A stretch of DNA of 6,214 bases. Source: JAAGZL01 sp050297535. GTDB lineage: Bacteria; Pseudomonadota; Gammaproteobacteria; Chromatiales; Chromatiaceae. The translations under genes and the position numbers were made by a program. The stretch covers positions 1 to 6,214 of the forward strand of contig JBNKSV010000066.1 of the NCBI GenBank assembly GCA_050297535.1, written 5' to 3'. How positions within the stretch are numbered: position 1 is the stretch's first letter; each line of letters begins with the position of its first letter. Shown piece after piece: positions 1 to 5,644 of the stretch. The notes under the pieces are model-generated. The model searched no databases and was not told the origin of the DNA. It saw only the letters and a list, made by a program, of their open reading frames with translations.

Positions 1-423
1 GAAGCTTATGGCCTTGCCGATCTCGTTGGCGATCAGGCTGCCGGTGTATTTCGAAATATGCGCCTCCCAGTCCATTTCGACCTGGCGTAGGATGCGACAA
101 AAGTGCTCCGCTAGCCCCTTGTCGCCCTGTATCTGCATCCCTTCGGGGATGGCGTCGCCGTCCTCAGGGATGGGGCTGCGCAGCTGGACAATGGTCATGG
201 GGCTGCCTTGTAAAAGACAATCCGGTTCGCCTTCGTAGCTACCGAGTATCTGTGTCATCTCTGGTCCAGGGGCAAGGTAGATGGTTTGGCCCAGTCCTAA
301 AACCTCCAGTGCAATCACCCGTCCATGCAGCTTCGCCATCTCTGCCCGCGCCCGCGGGTCCATGGATATGTGCTGATTCAGCGCTTGTTCCAGGCCGACG
401 TAGGCCAGATCTGACATGGACAT
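1..423 (-). CDS. ubiJ: UbiJ, SCP2-domain ubiquinone biosynthesis accessory protein (partial, C-terminus outside window)
   Basis: The first 141 codons of a minus-strand gene are visible; it continues past base 1. The translation begins MSMSDLAYVGLEQALNQ and has the SCP2-like pattern of UbiJ, including a GMQIQGDKGLAEHF segment at about residues 94-107 and DWEAHISKYTG at about 118-128. Full-length family members are about 200 residues, with an N-terminal SCP2 lipid-binding domain and a C-terminal helical part, so roughly the last third is missing. UbiJ is a non-catalytic factor that binds hydrophobic ubiquinone intermediates within the cytosolic Ubi complex. The start lies 4 bases after the ubiE stop, with no clear ribosome site of its own, suggesting translational coupling. 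A second ATG two codons in (417) is an alternative start. In related genomes ubiB normally follows, just outside this window. The family call rests on sequence pattern plus the ubiE neighbour. Confidence 0.9.
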   Translation of the reverse strand, partial: MSMSDLAYVGLEQALNQHISMDPRARAEMAKLHGRVIALEVLGLGQTIYLAPGPEMTQILGSYEGEPDCLLQGSPMTIVQLRSPIPEDGDAIPEGMQIQGDKGLAEHFCRILRQVEMDWEAHISKYTGSLIANEIGKAISF

Positions 424-427
424 GGCG

Positions 428-1177
428 TTAGAGCTTGTAGCCGCGGTGGATGGCGACGATGCCGCCGGTCAGGTTGTGATAGTCGCAGCGCTCGAAACCG
501 GCCTGTTCCATCATGCCGCGCAGGGTCTCCTGATCCGGGTGCATGCGGATGGATTCCGCCAGGTAGCGATAACTGTCCTCATCTTTGGTCACCAGTTTGC
601 CGATGACCGGGAGCACGTTGAAGGAGTAGGCGTCATAGGCCCATTTCAGGGGTTCGATCCTGGGATGGGAGAACTCCAGCACCAGGGCGCGACCGCCTGG
701 GCGCAGTACCCGGAACATCTCGTTCAGGGCCTGTTGTTTGTCAGTGACATTGCGCAGACCGAAACCGATGGTAACGCAGTCGTACATGCCATCATCAAAG
801 GGGATGGCCTCGGCGTTGACCTGCACATACTCCACGTTGCCGATCAGACCGCGGTCGGCCATGCGCATGCGGCCCTGTTCCAGCATGGCGGCGTTGATGT
901 CGGTCATGGTGACCAGGCCGTCCGGCCCCACCAGGCCGGAGTAACGGGCGGCTAGATCGCCGGTGCCCGATGCCAGGTCTAGCACCTTGTGCCCGGGCCG
1001 CAGGCCAGCGAGTTCCACCGCATAGCGTTTCCACAGGCGGTGGATGCCGAAAGACATCAGGTCGTTCATCAGGTCGTACTTGGTGGCGACCGAGTCGAAT
1101 ACGGCCCGTACCCGTCCGGCCTTCTCCTCGGCCTTGACCTGCTCGTAACCGAAATGTGTGGTGTCCTGCTTGTTCAT
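428..1177 (-). CDS. ubiE: UbiE, ubiquinone/menaquinone C-methyltransferase
   Basis: A complete 249-residue protein, close to E. coli UbiE (251). It is a class I SAM-dependent methyltransferase that C-methylates the benzoquinol ring in ubiquinone synthesis and, where menaquinone is made, demethylmenaquinol. Visible signatures are the substrate-side segment YDLMNDLMSFGIHRLWK (34-50), SAM motif I VLDLASGTGDLA (65-76), the acidic post-I residue D93 in TDIN, NAEAIPFDD (121-129), GFGLRNVTD (138-146), and RVLRPGGRALVLEFS (156-170). DSYRYLAESIRMHPDQ (201-216) and the C-terminal IHRGYKL are also typical. The ATG at 1177 is preceded by AGGA about 9 bases upstream and matches the usual N-terminus (TTHFGYE). 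ubiJ follows 4 bases downstream. The upstream gap to the DUF971 gene carries a hairpin repeat and no promoter I can recognise, so ubiE may depend on read-through from hslVU. Confidence 0.97.
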   Translation of the reverse strand: MNKQDTTHFGYEQVKAEEKAGRVRAVFDSVATKYDLMNDLMSFGIHRLWKRYAVELAGLRPGHKVLDLASGTGDLAARYSGLVGPDGLVTMTDINAAMLEQGRMRMADRGLIGNVEYVQVNAEAIPFDDGMYDCVTIGFGLRNVTDKQQALNEMFRVLRPGGRALVLEFSHPRIEPLKWAYDAYSFNVLPVIGKLVTKDEDSYRYLAESIRMHPDQETLRGMMEQAGFERCDYHNLTGGIVAIHRGYKL

Positions 1178-1197
1178 GCTACTTGTCCTGTTTAAAG

Positions 1198-1241
1198 TAC
1201 TCCCTCTCCCCTTGGGGGAGAGGGTTGGGGTGAGGGGAGTA
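1198..1241. repeat. Hairpin plus G-rich intergenic repeat, copy 1
   Basis: The core is a 10-bp perfect inverted repeat, CCCTCTCCCC (1202-1211) and GGGGAGAGGG (1215-1224), with a 3-base loop. It is followed by the tail TTGGGGTGAGGGG (1225-1237). Outer bases TACTCCC (1198-1204) and GGGAGTA (1235-1241) are also complementary, framing the unit. A diverged copy with the same stem-then-tail layout lies at 5968-6007. Similar REP/MITE-like repeats are, from memory, common between genes in proteobacteria. This copy sits in the DUF971-ubiE gap, where a transcript of the minus-strand block would fold it about 20 bases before the ubiE start. No U-run follows the stem, so it is not a standard terminator. 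Confidence 0.8.
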
Positions 1242-1255
1242 ACTCTAATCCAAGA

Positions 1256-1621
1256 TTAATTATCCGCCTTACGCTTGTGCCCGGCCCGCTCCAGCGCCGC
1301 CAGGTAGTGCTGCCAGTTCTGCTCCTGATTGTGGCCCAGGTCGTATAGTGTATCCCAGGAGTAGATGCCGGTGTTATGTCCATCGTCAAAGTGAAGGCAG
1401 ACCGCGTAGTTGCCCACAGGGGTGATCTGTTCAATGTTCACGTCCTCTTTGCCCAACTGCAGGGTCTCCTGGCCCGGGCCGTGTCCCTGCACCTCGGCGG
1501 AGGGAGAGAATACCCGCAGATACTCACAGGAGAGATTGTAATGCTCACCGTTATCGAAGGTGATCTCCAGCACCCGGGAGTTGCGGTGCAGATTAAGTTC
1601 TGTCGGCATTACTTTGGACAT
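1256..1621 (-). CDS. DUF971 (GBBH-like N-terminal domain) small protein
   Basis: A 121-residue protein that is essentially one DUF971 domain, the family also called gamma-butyrobetaine hydroxylase-like N-terminal domain. Typical features are an early TELNLHRNSRVLEITFDNG strand pair (7-25), CEYLRVFSPSAEVQGHG (32-48), the KEDVNIEQITPVGNYAV segment (58-74) and FDDGHNTGIYSWDTLYDL (78-95). The tail is basic and likely disordered (HKRKADN). The family's biochemical role is not settled. The same domain forms the N-terminus of gamma-butyrobetaine hydroxylase and is fused to some Mrp/ApbC-type Fe-S carrier proteins, so a metal or Fe-S link is possible but unproven; C32 and C75 are the only cysteines. 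AGGAGT at 1627-1632, 5 bases before the ATG, fixes the start. The gap to hslU is 30 bases, consistent with co-transcription. A DUF971 gene after hslVU is a familiar gammaproteobacterial arrangement. Confidence 0.92.
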   Translation of the reverse strand: MSKVMPTELNLHRNSRVLEITFDNGEHYNLSCEYLRVFSPSAEVQGHGPGQETLQLGKEDVNIEQITPVGNYAVCLHFDDGHNTGIYSWDTLYDLGHNQEQNWQHYLAALERAGHKRKADN

Positions 1622-1651
1622 GGTGTACTCCTAAAAAGATATTCGTTACGG

Positions 1652-2989
1652 CTATAGAATAAAGCGGCTGAGGTCCTCGTTGGCGGCCAGCTCAGAGATA
1701 TTATTATCCACATATTCCGCGTCTATGGTGACCTTGGTCCCAGGGAGATCGGATGCGGTGAAGGAAATGCCTTCCAGCAGTCGCTCCATCACAGTATGCA
1801 GACGGCGGGCACCGATGTTCTCGGTGCTTTCGTTGACCTGCCAGGCGATCTCGGCCAGACGCCGCACCCCCTCCTCGGTAAAGGCGATCTCTACCCCTTC
1901 CGTGCGCAGCAGGGCCTGATATTGATCGGTGAGGGAGGCGTCCGGTTCGGTCAGGATACGCACGAAGTCCTCGGTGGTCAGGGCGTCCAGCTCCACCCGG
2001 ATCGGCAGACGGCCTTGCAACTCTGGGATCAGATCGGACGGCTTGGCCAGATGGAAGGCGCCGGAGGCGATAAACAGTATGTGATCGGTCTTGACCATGC
2101 CCTGTTTGGTGGATACGGTGCAGCCCTCCACCAGTGGTAGCAGATCGCGTTGTACCCCTTCGCGCGATACATCGGGGCCGCCGTATTCCGAGCGGTTGGC
2201 CACCTTGTCCAGTTCGTCCAGAAACACGATGCCGTGCTGTTCCACCATCTCCAGGGCGCGCAGCTTCAGGTCTTCGTTATTGATGCGCTTGGACGCCTCT
2301 TCATCCTCCAGGATCTTCAGGGCGTCCTTGATGCGGAGTTTTTTCCTGCGTGTATTGTTGCCGCCCAGGTTCTGGAACAGGCCTTGAAGCTGATTGGTCA
2401 TCTCCTCCATTCCGGGCGGGGCCATGATCTCCACGCCGAGAGAGACCCCGGCCACTTCGATTTCGATCTCCTTATCATCCAGTTCGCCCTCGCGCAGCTT
2501 TTTGCGAAACTTCTGTCTGGTGTTCGATTCGGTGGATTCGATCTGGGACTCCCGGTTCCAGTCCGCTTGGGCGGGGCCGGGCAAAAGCGCATCCAGTACC
2601 CGCTCTTCGGCGGCATCCGAGGCCAGGTCCTGCACCTTGGTAAATTCCTGCTCCCGCACCATCTTCATGGCGCAGTCGGCAAGATCGCGGATAATGGACT
2701 CCACGTCCCGACCCACGTAGCCCACCTCGGTAAACTTGGTGGCCTCCACCTTCAGGAACGGGGCGTTAGCGAGTTTGGCTAGCCGCCGTGCGATCTCGGT
2801 CTTACCCACACCGGTGGGACCGATCATCAGGATATTCTTCGGTGTGATCTCGTTGCGCAGCTCTTCCGGGACCTGGGTGCGGCGCCAGCGGTTGCGCAGG
2901 GCGATGGCAACGGCGCGCTTAGCGGCGTCCTGACCAACGATATGTTTGTCCAGTTCGTGGACGATCTCTTGGGGTGTTATCTCAGACAT
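1652..2989 (-). CDS. hslU: HslU, ATPase/unfoldase subunit of the HslVU protease
   Basis: A 445-residue AAA+ (Clp/Hsp100) ATPase; E. coli HslU has 443. It forms hexameric rings that unfold cytosolic substrates and feed them into HslV. Visible features from the chosen start are the N-terminus SEITPQEIVHELDKHIVGQD, Walker A GPTGVGKT (57-64), pore loop GYVG (90-93), the inserted I-domain (about 110-240, including a charged helical stretch), Walker B IVFLDE (254-259), the arginine finger region ELQGRLPIR (323-331) and the sensor-2 segment GARRLHT (393-399). The last residues, EDLSRFIL, are the tail that docks into HslV pockets and activates it. Start choice: an in-frame ATG at 3010 would add seven residues (MPRAASN) and overlap hslV. 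The ATG at 2989 gives the conserved family N-terminus and lies one base after the hslV stop, so coupling is likely. No strong ribosome site is visible. Confidence 0.98.
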   Translation of the reverse strand: MSEITPQEIVHELDKHIVGQDAAKRAVAIALRNRWRRTQVPEELRNEITPKNILMIGPTGVGKTEIARRLAKLANAPFLKVEATKFTEVGYVGRDVESIIRDLADCAMKMVREQEFTKVQDLASDAAEERVLDALLPGPAQADWNRESQIESTESNTRQKFRKKLREGELDDKEIEIEVAGVSLGVEIMAPPGMEEMTNQLQGLFQNLGGNNTRRKKLRIKDALKILEDEEASKRINNEDLKLRALEMVEQHGIVFLDELDKVANRSEYGGPDVSREGVQRDLLPLVEGCTVSTKQGMVKTDHILFIASGAFHLAKPSDLIPELQGRLPIRVELDALTTEDFVRILTEPDASLTDQYQALLRTEGVEIAFTEEGVRRLAEIAWQVNESTENIGARRLHTVMERLLEGISFTASDLPGTKVTIDAEYVDNNISELAANEDLSRFIL

Positions 2990-2990
2990 A

Positions 2991-3542
2991 TTACTCGCCG
3001 CTCGTGGCATCCAGCGTTTCGATTACAAGATTGTGGTTGGTGTAGACACAGATGTCGGCGGCGATAGAGAGGGCCTGCTCGACTATCTCCTGCGCCCCCA
3101 ACTCGGTGTTGTTCAGCAGGGCCTGGGCTGCGGCCTGGGCGAAGGGGCCTCCGGAGCCGATGGCCATCAGGCTGTCTTCCGGTTCGATCACATCACCGGT
3201 GCCGGTGATGCTCAGGGATGCGCCTTTGTCTGCCACCACCAGCAGGGCCTCCAGGCGGCGCAGCATGCGGTCGGTGCGCCAGTCCTTGGCCAGTTCCACC
3301 GCGGAGCGGGTCAGGTGACCGTGGTGCTTTTCCAGCTTGGCCTCGAAGCGTTCAAACAGTGTGAAGGCGTCGGCGGTGGCCCCGGCGAAGCCGGCCAGAA
3401 CCTTATCTTTATATAGGCGGCGTACCTTGCGGGCATTGCCCTTCATCACGGTGTTGCCCATGGTTACCTGTCCGTCGCCACCGATTACGACCCTGCCGTT
3501 ACGTCGCACCGAAAGGATGGTTGTGCCTCTGATTGTTTCCAC
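2991..3542 (-). CDS. hslV: HslV, threonine peptidase subunit of the HslVU protease
   Basis: A 183-residue proteasome-like N-terminal threonine peptidase. It forms double hexamer rings that degrade proteins delivered by HslU. The product starts METIRG-TTILSVRRNGRVV. The conserved TT (residues 7-8) aligns with the mature N-terminus of E. coli HslV, so T7 should be the nucleophile, exposed after loss of a six-residue propeptide. Conserved residues include D23 in GGDGQ, K39 in NARKVRR (E. coli mature Asp17 and Lys33), GFAGATADAFTLFERFEAKLE (51-71), ELAKDWRTDRMLRRLEA (83-99) and AIGSGGPFAQAAAQALL (127-143). The start codon is GTG (3540-3542 on the minus strand), supported by AAGGA 6 bases upstream. 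E. coli HslV begins directly MTTIVSV; the longer form here resembles what I recall from betaproteobacteria. It is the first gene of the block and sits under a heat-shock-type promoter. Confidence 0.98.
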   Translation of the reverse strand: METIRGTTILSVRRNGRVVIGGDGQVTMGNTVMKGNARKVRRLYKDKVLAGFAGATADAFTLFERFEAKLEKHHGHLTRSAVELAKDWRTDRMLRRLEALLVVADKGASLSITGTGDVIEPEDSLMAIGSGGPFAQAAAQALLNNTELGAQEIVEQALSIAADICVYTNHNLVIETLDATSGE

Positions 3543-3548
3543 GCTAAG

Positions 3549-3553
3549 TCCTT
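3549..3553 (-). promoter_or_regulatory. Ribosome binding site of hslV (supports GTG start)
   Basis: On the minus strand this reads AAGGA, 6 bases before the GTG at 3542. No in-frame ATG lies nearby upstream, and the downstream frame immediately gives the conserved HslV N-terminus. The site therefore supports initiation at GTG and the presence of a short propeptide. Confidence 0.75.
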
Positions 3554-3586
3554 GATTTATGTGAGCGGGCCATTGTACCTGATTCT

Positions 3587-3615
3587 ATGTGGGGAAACAT
3601 GGGGTTGTTTTCAAG
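3587..3615 (-). promoter_or_regulatory. Probable sigma-32 (heat-shock) promoter of hslVU
   Basis: Read on the minus strand, CTTGAAA (3609-3615) is followed after 14 bases by CCCCACAT (3587-3594). The E. coli sigma-32 consensus is CTTGAAA, a spacer of about 11-17 bases, and CCCCATNT. The -35 is therefore perfect and the -10 differs at one defined base. Transcription would start near 3580, giving a leader of about 38 bases before the hslV GTG. hslVU is a classical sigma-32 operon in E. coli, so position and function agree. A sigma-70-like -10 (TACAAT, 3572-3577) lies just downstream but has no good -35 at 16-18 bases. Confidence 0.75.
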
Positions 3616-3760
3616 CTGTGGTTTGACTGGGCGGGGATATTACCGGGCAAATAACTTATTATAGGCAAGGTAAAACTGCTGGAATTTTTTCTGGCCCTGA
3701 ATAATAATCGGCTTCCCTTGTCGTGGAATAAGATGGCCCTGAGGTCGCGGACGGAACGCT

Positions 3761-3767
3761 GGAGAAG
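3761..3767 (+). promoter_or_regulatory. Ribosome binding site of the GNAT gene
   Basis: GGAGAAG lies directly before the ATG at 3772, with the GGAG core 7 bases from it. This decides for the 3772 start over the in-frame ATG at 3718, whose extra 18 residues (MSWNKMALRSRTERWRRI) look unlike the family N-terminus and reach into the hslV-GNAT intergenic region. Confidence 0.75.
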
Positions 3768-3771
3768 AATA

Positions 3772-4284
3772 ATGAGCATACGTAGGGCAAGACCGGAAGA
3801 TAGCGAACGGATAACCAAGATCTACCAAAAGGCATTCGATACAGATGACGAAGCGCAATTGGTGGACTCCCTGCTTGAGAGTGGGGTGCCGAATATTTCC
3901 CTGGTATATGAAGAGGGGAAGGATATAGTCGGACATATCCTGTTTACCAAGGTTGATCTGGAAAATAATGGCTCTGAGATAAAGATTGCCGGCCTGGCCC
4001 CGATGGGGGTGATGCCCCGTGATCAGTATCGAGGCATCGGGTCATCACTGGTAAAGGCTGGCCTGGATGAGTGTAAGACGAATGGCTACGATGCCGCCGT
4101 GGTGCTTGGCCATAACACCTTCTATCCTAAATTTGGATTTATCCCTTCAGTGACATTTGGCATAACCTCTACATTCAATGTGCCGGAAGATGTCTTTATG
4201 GCCCAGGAATTGATACCAGGGGCCTTGAAAGAAAAGAAGGGTACGATCAAGTTCCACCAGGTGTTCGACAGATTTAAGCGCTGA
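3772..4284 (+). CDS. GNAT-family N-acetyltransferase, YhbS-like
   Basis: A 170-residue single-domain GNAT acetyltransferase of the YhbS type (COG3153-like; E. coli YhbS is about 167 residues). It begins MSIRRARPEDSERITKIYQKAFDTDDEAQLVDSL, the usual first strand and helix pair. Central strands follow: SLVYEEGKDIVGHILFTKVDL (43-63) and KIAGLAPMGVMP (71-82). The acetyl-CoA pyrophosphate loop QYRGIG (85-90) precedes helix SSLVKAGLDECKTNGYDAAVVLGHNTFYPKFGF, whose YPKFGF end (118-123) is a hallmark of this subgroup. Such proteins transfer acetyl from acetyl-CoA to an amine; the substrate cannot be read from sequence and for YhbS-type enzymes is poorly defined. The gene stands alone on the plus strand, divergent from hslV and converging on nhaA with a 21-base gap. 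It looks more AT-rich than the hsl and ubi genes. I see no convincing promoter of its own. Confidence 0.9.
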   Translation: MSIRRARPEDSERITKIYQKAFDTDDEAQLVDSLLESGVPNISLVYEEGKDIVGHILFTKVDLENNGSEIKIAGLAPMGVMPRDQYRGIGSSLVKAGLDECKTNGYDAAVVLGHNTFYPKFGFIPSVTFGITSTFNVPEDVFMAQELIPGALKEKKGTIKFHQVFDRFKR

Positions 4285-4298
4285 TTATTCGCGCGCTT
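4276..4298. terminator. Weak inverted repeat between convergent genes, possible bidirectional terminator
   Basis: AAGCGC (4276-4281) and GCGCTT (4293-4298) are complementary around an 11-base loop, spanning the end of the GNAT gene and the short gap to nhaA. Both convergent genes would need to end here. The stem is only 6 bp and no T-run follows it in either direction, so this is a weak candidate named mainly for its position. Confidence 0.25.
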
Positions 4299-4305
4299 CG
4301 ACATC

Positions 4306-5481
4306 CTATTTGGAGCCGCTGGCGACAAAACGCAGCAGCGTATAACCTACGGCTCCCGACACTAGGGAACCCAGCAGGATACCCAGCCGGTCATCAACAA
4401 CATAGTCGAGGCCGCCCTGTTCGAAGGCCAGTGATCCCACGAACAGGCTCATGGTGAAACCAATACCGCAAAGTATGGCTACGCCGTACAACTGCATCCA
4501 ATTCACGCCCTGTGGCAGTTCTGCCAGCCCCAGCTTTATCGTCAACCAACTGAAACCGAATACACCTATCTGGTTGCCGAAGAACAGGCCTGCGGCAATG
4601 CCGAGTGGTACCGGATGCAGCAAAGAGTCAAAACCGACGCCATCGAAAGATATACCGGCGTTGGCAAAGGCAAATAGCGGCAAAATCCCATAGGCCACCG
4701 AAGGGTGCAGGTCGTGCTCCAGTCTTTCCAGTTGCGTGTGTGACTCGCCCGGCGCCTTCCTGAAGGGGATAAAGAAGGCCGTCAGCACCCCCGCCAGGGT
4801 TGCGTGTACACCGGATTTCAAAACCGCAGCCCAGAGCACGAGGCCTATAAGGATATATGGCGTCAGGCTCAGCACTCCCCTGCGATTCAGAGAGAACAAG
4901 ATGGCAACCGCAACTACTGCCACGAGTAGGGAGGTGAGGGAAAGATCGGCGGTATAAAAGACCGCGATAATGATGATGGCCCCCAGGTCGTCGATGATGG
5001 CCAGGGTCACCAGAAAGAGTTTGAGCGACTGCGGGATACGGCTGCCCAAAAGGGCAAGCACGCCGAGGGCAAAGGCGATATCCGTGGCCGAGGGTATGGC
5101 CCAGCCCTTCATGGCGATAGAATCGCCCCAGTTGATAGTGGAATATATGAGGGCGGGTATGGCCATGCCTCCGACTGCCGCGATGGTCGGCAGTATAATG
5201 CGCGCTGGTTCAGATAATTCTCCCGCCAGAAACTCCCGTTTTACCTCCAGCCCGATTAGAAAAAAGAACACCGCCATCAGGCCGTCGTTGATCCAGAGCA
5301 GCAGAGGCTTGGCGATCTCAAACGCGCCGATCTTGATGGCGACAGGTATCTCGAGCAAGGCGTTATAGATGTAGGCGGCGGGTGAATTTTCCGCCAGCAT
5401 CGCCAGTATGGCCGCCAATAGCAAAAGTATTCCACTGGCGGCCTCTAAGTGTAAAAAATCTTTTAGCTTATCTACAATCAT
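4306..5481 (-). CDS. nhaA: NhaA, Na+/H+ antiporter
   Basis: A 391-residue inner-membrane protein of about 12 hydrophobic segments, close to E. coli NhaA (388). It expels Na+ or Li+ in exchange for H+, maintaining sodium and pH homeostasis. Family marks are LLWINDGLMAVFFFLIGLEVKRE (61-83), WAIPSATDIAFALGVLALLGSR (127-148, with D134 equal to E. coli D133), LAIIDDLGAIIII (160-172, with ion-binding D164/D165 equal to D163/D164), LKSGVHATLAG (221-231, H226 equal to pH-response H225), HPSVAYGILPLFAFANAG (259-276) and CGIGFTMSLF (338-347). Odd point: the position of E. coli K300 (GKPLG) reads GNQIG here, with N303. The start at 5481 matches the family N-terminus (FLHLEAASGILLLL), but no Shine-Dalgarno sequence is visible upstream. 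It converges on the GNAT gene and diverges from a small membrane-protein gene. Confidence 0.97.
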   Translation of the reverse strand: MIVDKLKDFLHLEAASGILLLLAAILAMLAENSPAAYIYNALLEIPVAIKIGAFEIAKPLLLWINDGLMAVFFFLIGLEVKREFLAGELSEPARIILPTIAAVGGMAIPALIYSTINWGDSIAMKGWAIPSATDIAFALGVLALLGSRIPQSLKLFLVTLAIIDDLGAIIIIAVFYTADLSLTSLLVAVVAVAILFSLNRRGVLSLTPYILIGLVLWAAVLKSGVHATLAGVLTAFFIPFRKAPGESHTQLERLEHDLHPSVAYGILPLFAFANAGISFDGVGFDSLLHPVPLGIAAGLFFGNQIGVFGFSWLTIKLGLAELPQGVNWMQLYGVAILCGIGFTMSLFVGSLAFEQGGLDYVVDDRLGILLGSLVSGAVGYTLLRFVASGSK

Positions 5482-5644
5482 GGAGTAATGGTGTGTGTTT
5501 TAGAGAAGGACATATCTTGTGATAGCGTATTTTTGCGCTGATAGCAATTTTAGATGGATCATAGCCTGAATTTGTAAGGTATATTTAGAAGAAATCAATC
5601 ATAAGTAGGCGTATTTCCACCCTTGGTAGTTAAGTGAGATATAT
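5482..5644. promoter_or_regulatory. AT-rich divergent intergenic region of nhaA and the small membrane-protein gene
   Basis: These 163 bases must hold the promoters of both divergent genes. Minus-strand TATGAT (5558-5563) is a good -10-like hexamer for nhaA, but nothing near TTGACA sits 16-18 bases upstream of it. Plus-strand TATATT (5580-5585) is a similar half-candidate for the small gene. A near direct repeat lies at 5521-5553: GATAGCGTATTTTTG (5521-5535) and GATAGCAATTTTAG (5540-5553), 19 bases apart, with AGCG (5524-5527) and CGCT (5536-5539) also forming a short inverted repeat. This could be an operator, falling inside the nhaA leader if transcription starts near 5551. The hexamer and operator assignments are tentative. 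Confidence 0.35.

Noticed and set aside
416..955. A 179-codon plus-strand open frame opposite ubiE
   Set aside because: It is entirely antisense to a clearly recognised UbiE, shows no domain, and is the kind of frame that codon bias leaves open on the opposite strand.
1202..1224. Hairpin before ubiE as an intrinsic terminator
   Set aside because: No T-run follows the stem on the transcribed strand, and a related copy exists elsewhere in the window, so it is better explained as a repeat.
2150..2782. A 210-codon plus-strand open frame opposite hslU
   Set aside because: It is fully antisense to the HslU coding region, which has all expected motifs. The His/Gly/Leu-rich translation looks like a codon-bias shadow.
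2990..3010. Upstream hslU start at 3010 (adds MPRAASN)
   Set aside because: It would overlap hslV and add residues absent from the family; the ATG at 2989 gives the standard SEITPQEIV N-terminus.
3605..3615. CTTGAAA paired with the nearer CCCCATGT only 4 bases away
   Set aside because: The spacer is far too short for a sigma-32 promoter. The next box, CCCCACAT, 14 bases away, has the right spacing.
3718..3771. Longer GNAT start at 3718
   Set aside because: The extra 18 residues do not resemble the family, and a good GGAGAAG site stands directly before the ATG at 3772.
3585..3936. Minus-strand open frames of 77 and 98 codons between hslV and the GNAT gene
   Set aside because: They overlap the hslV promoter and the start of the GNAT gene on the opposite strand, with no domain or ribosome site supporting them.
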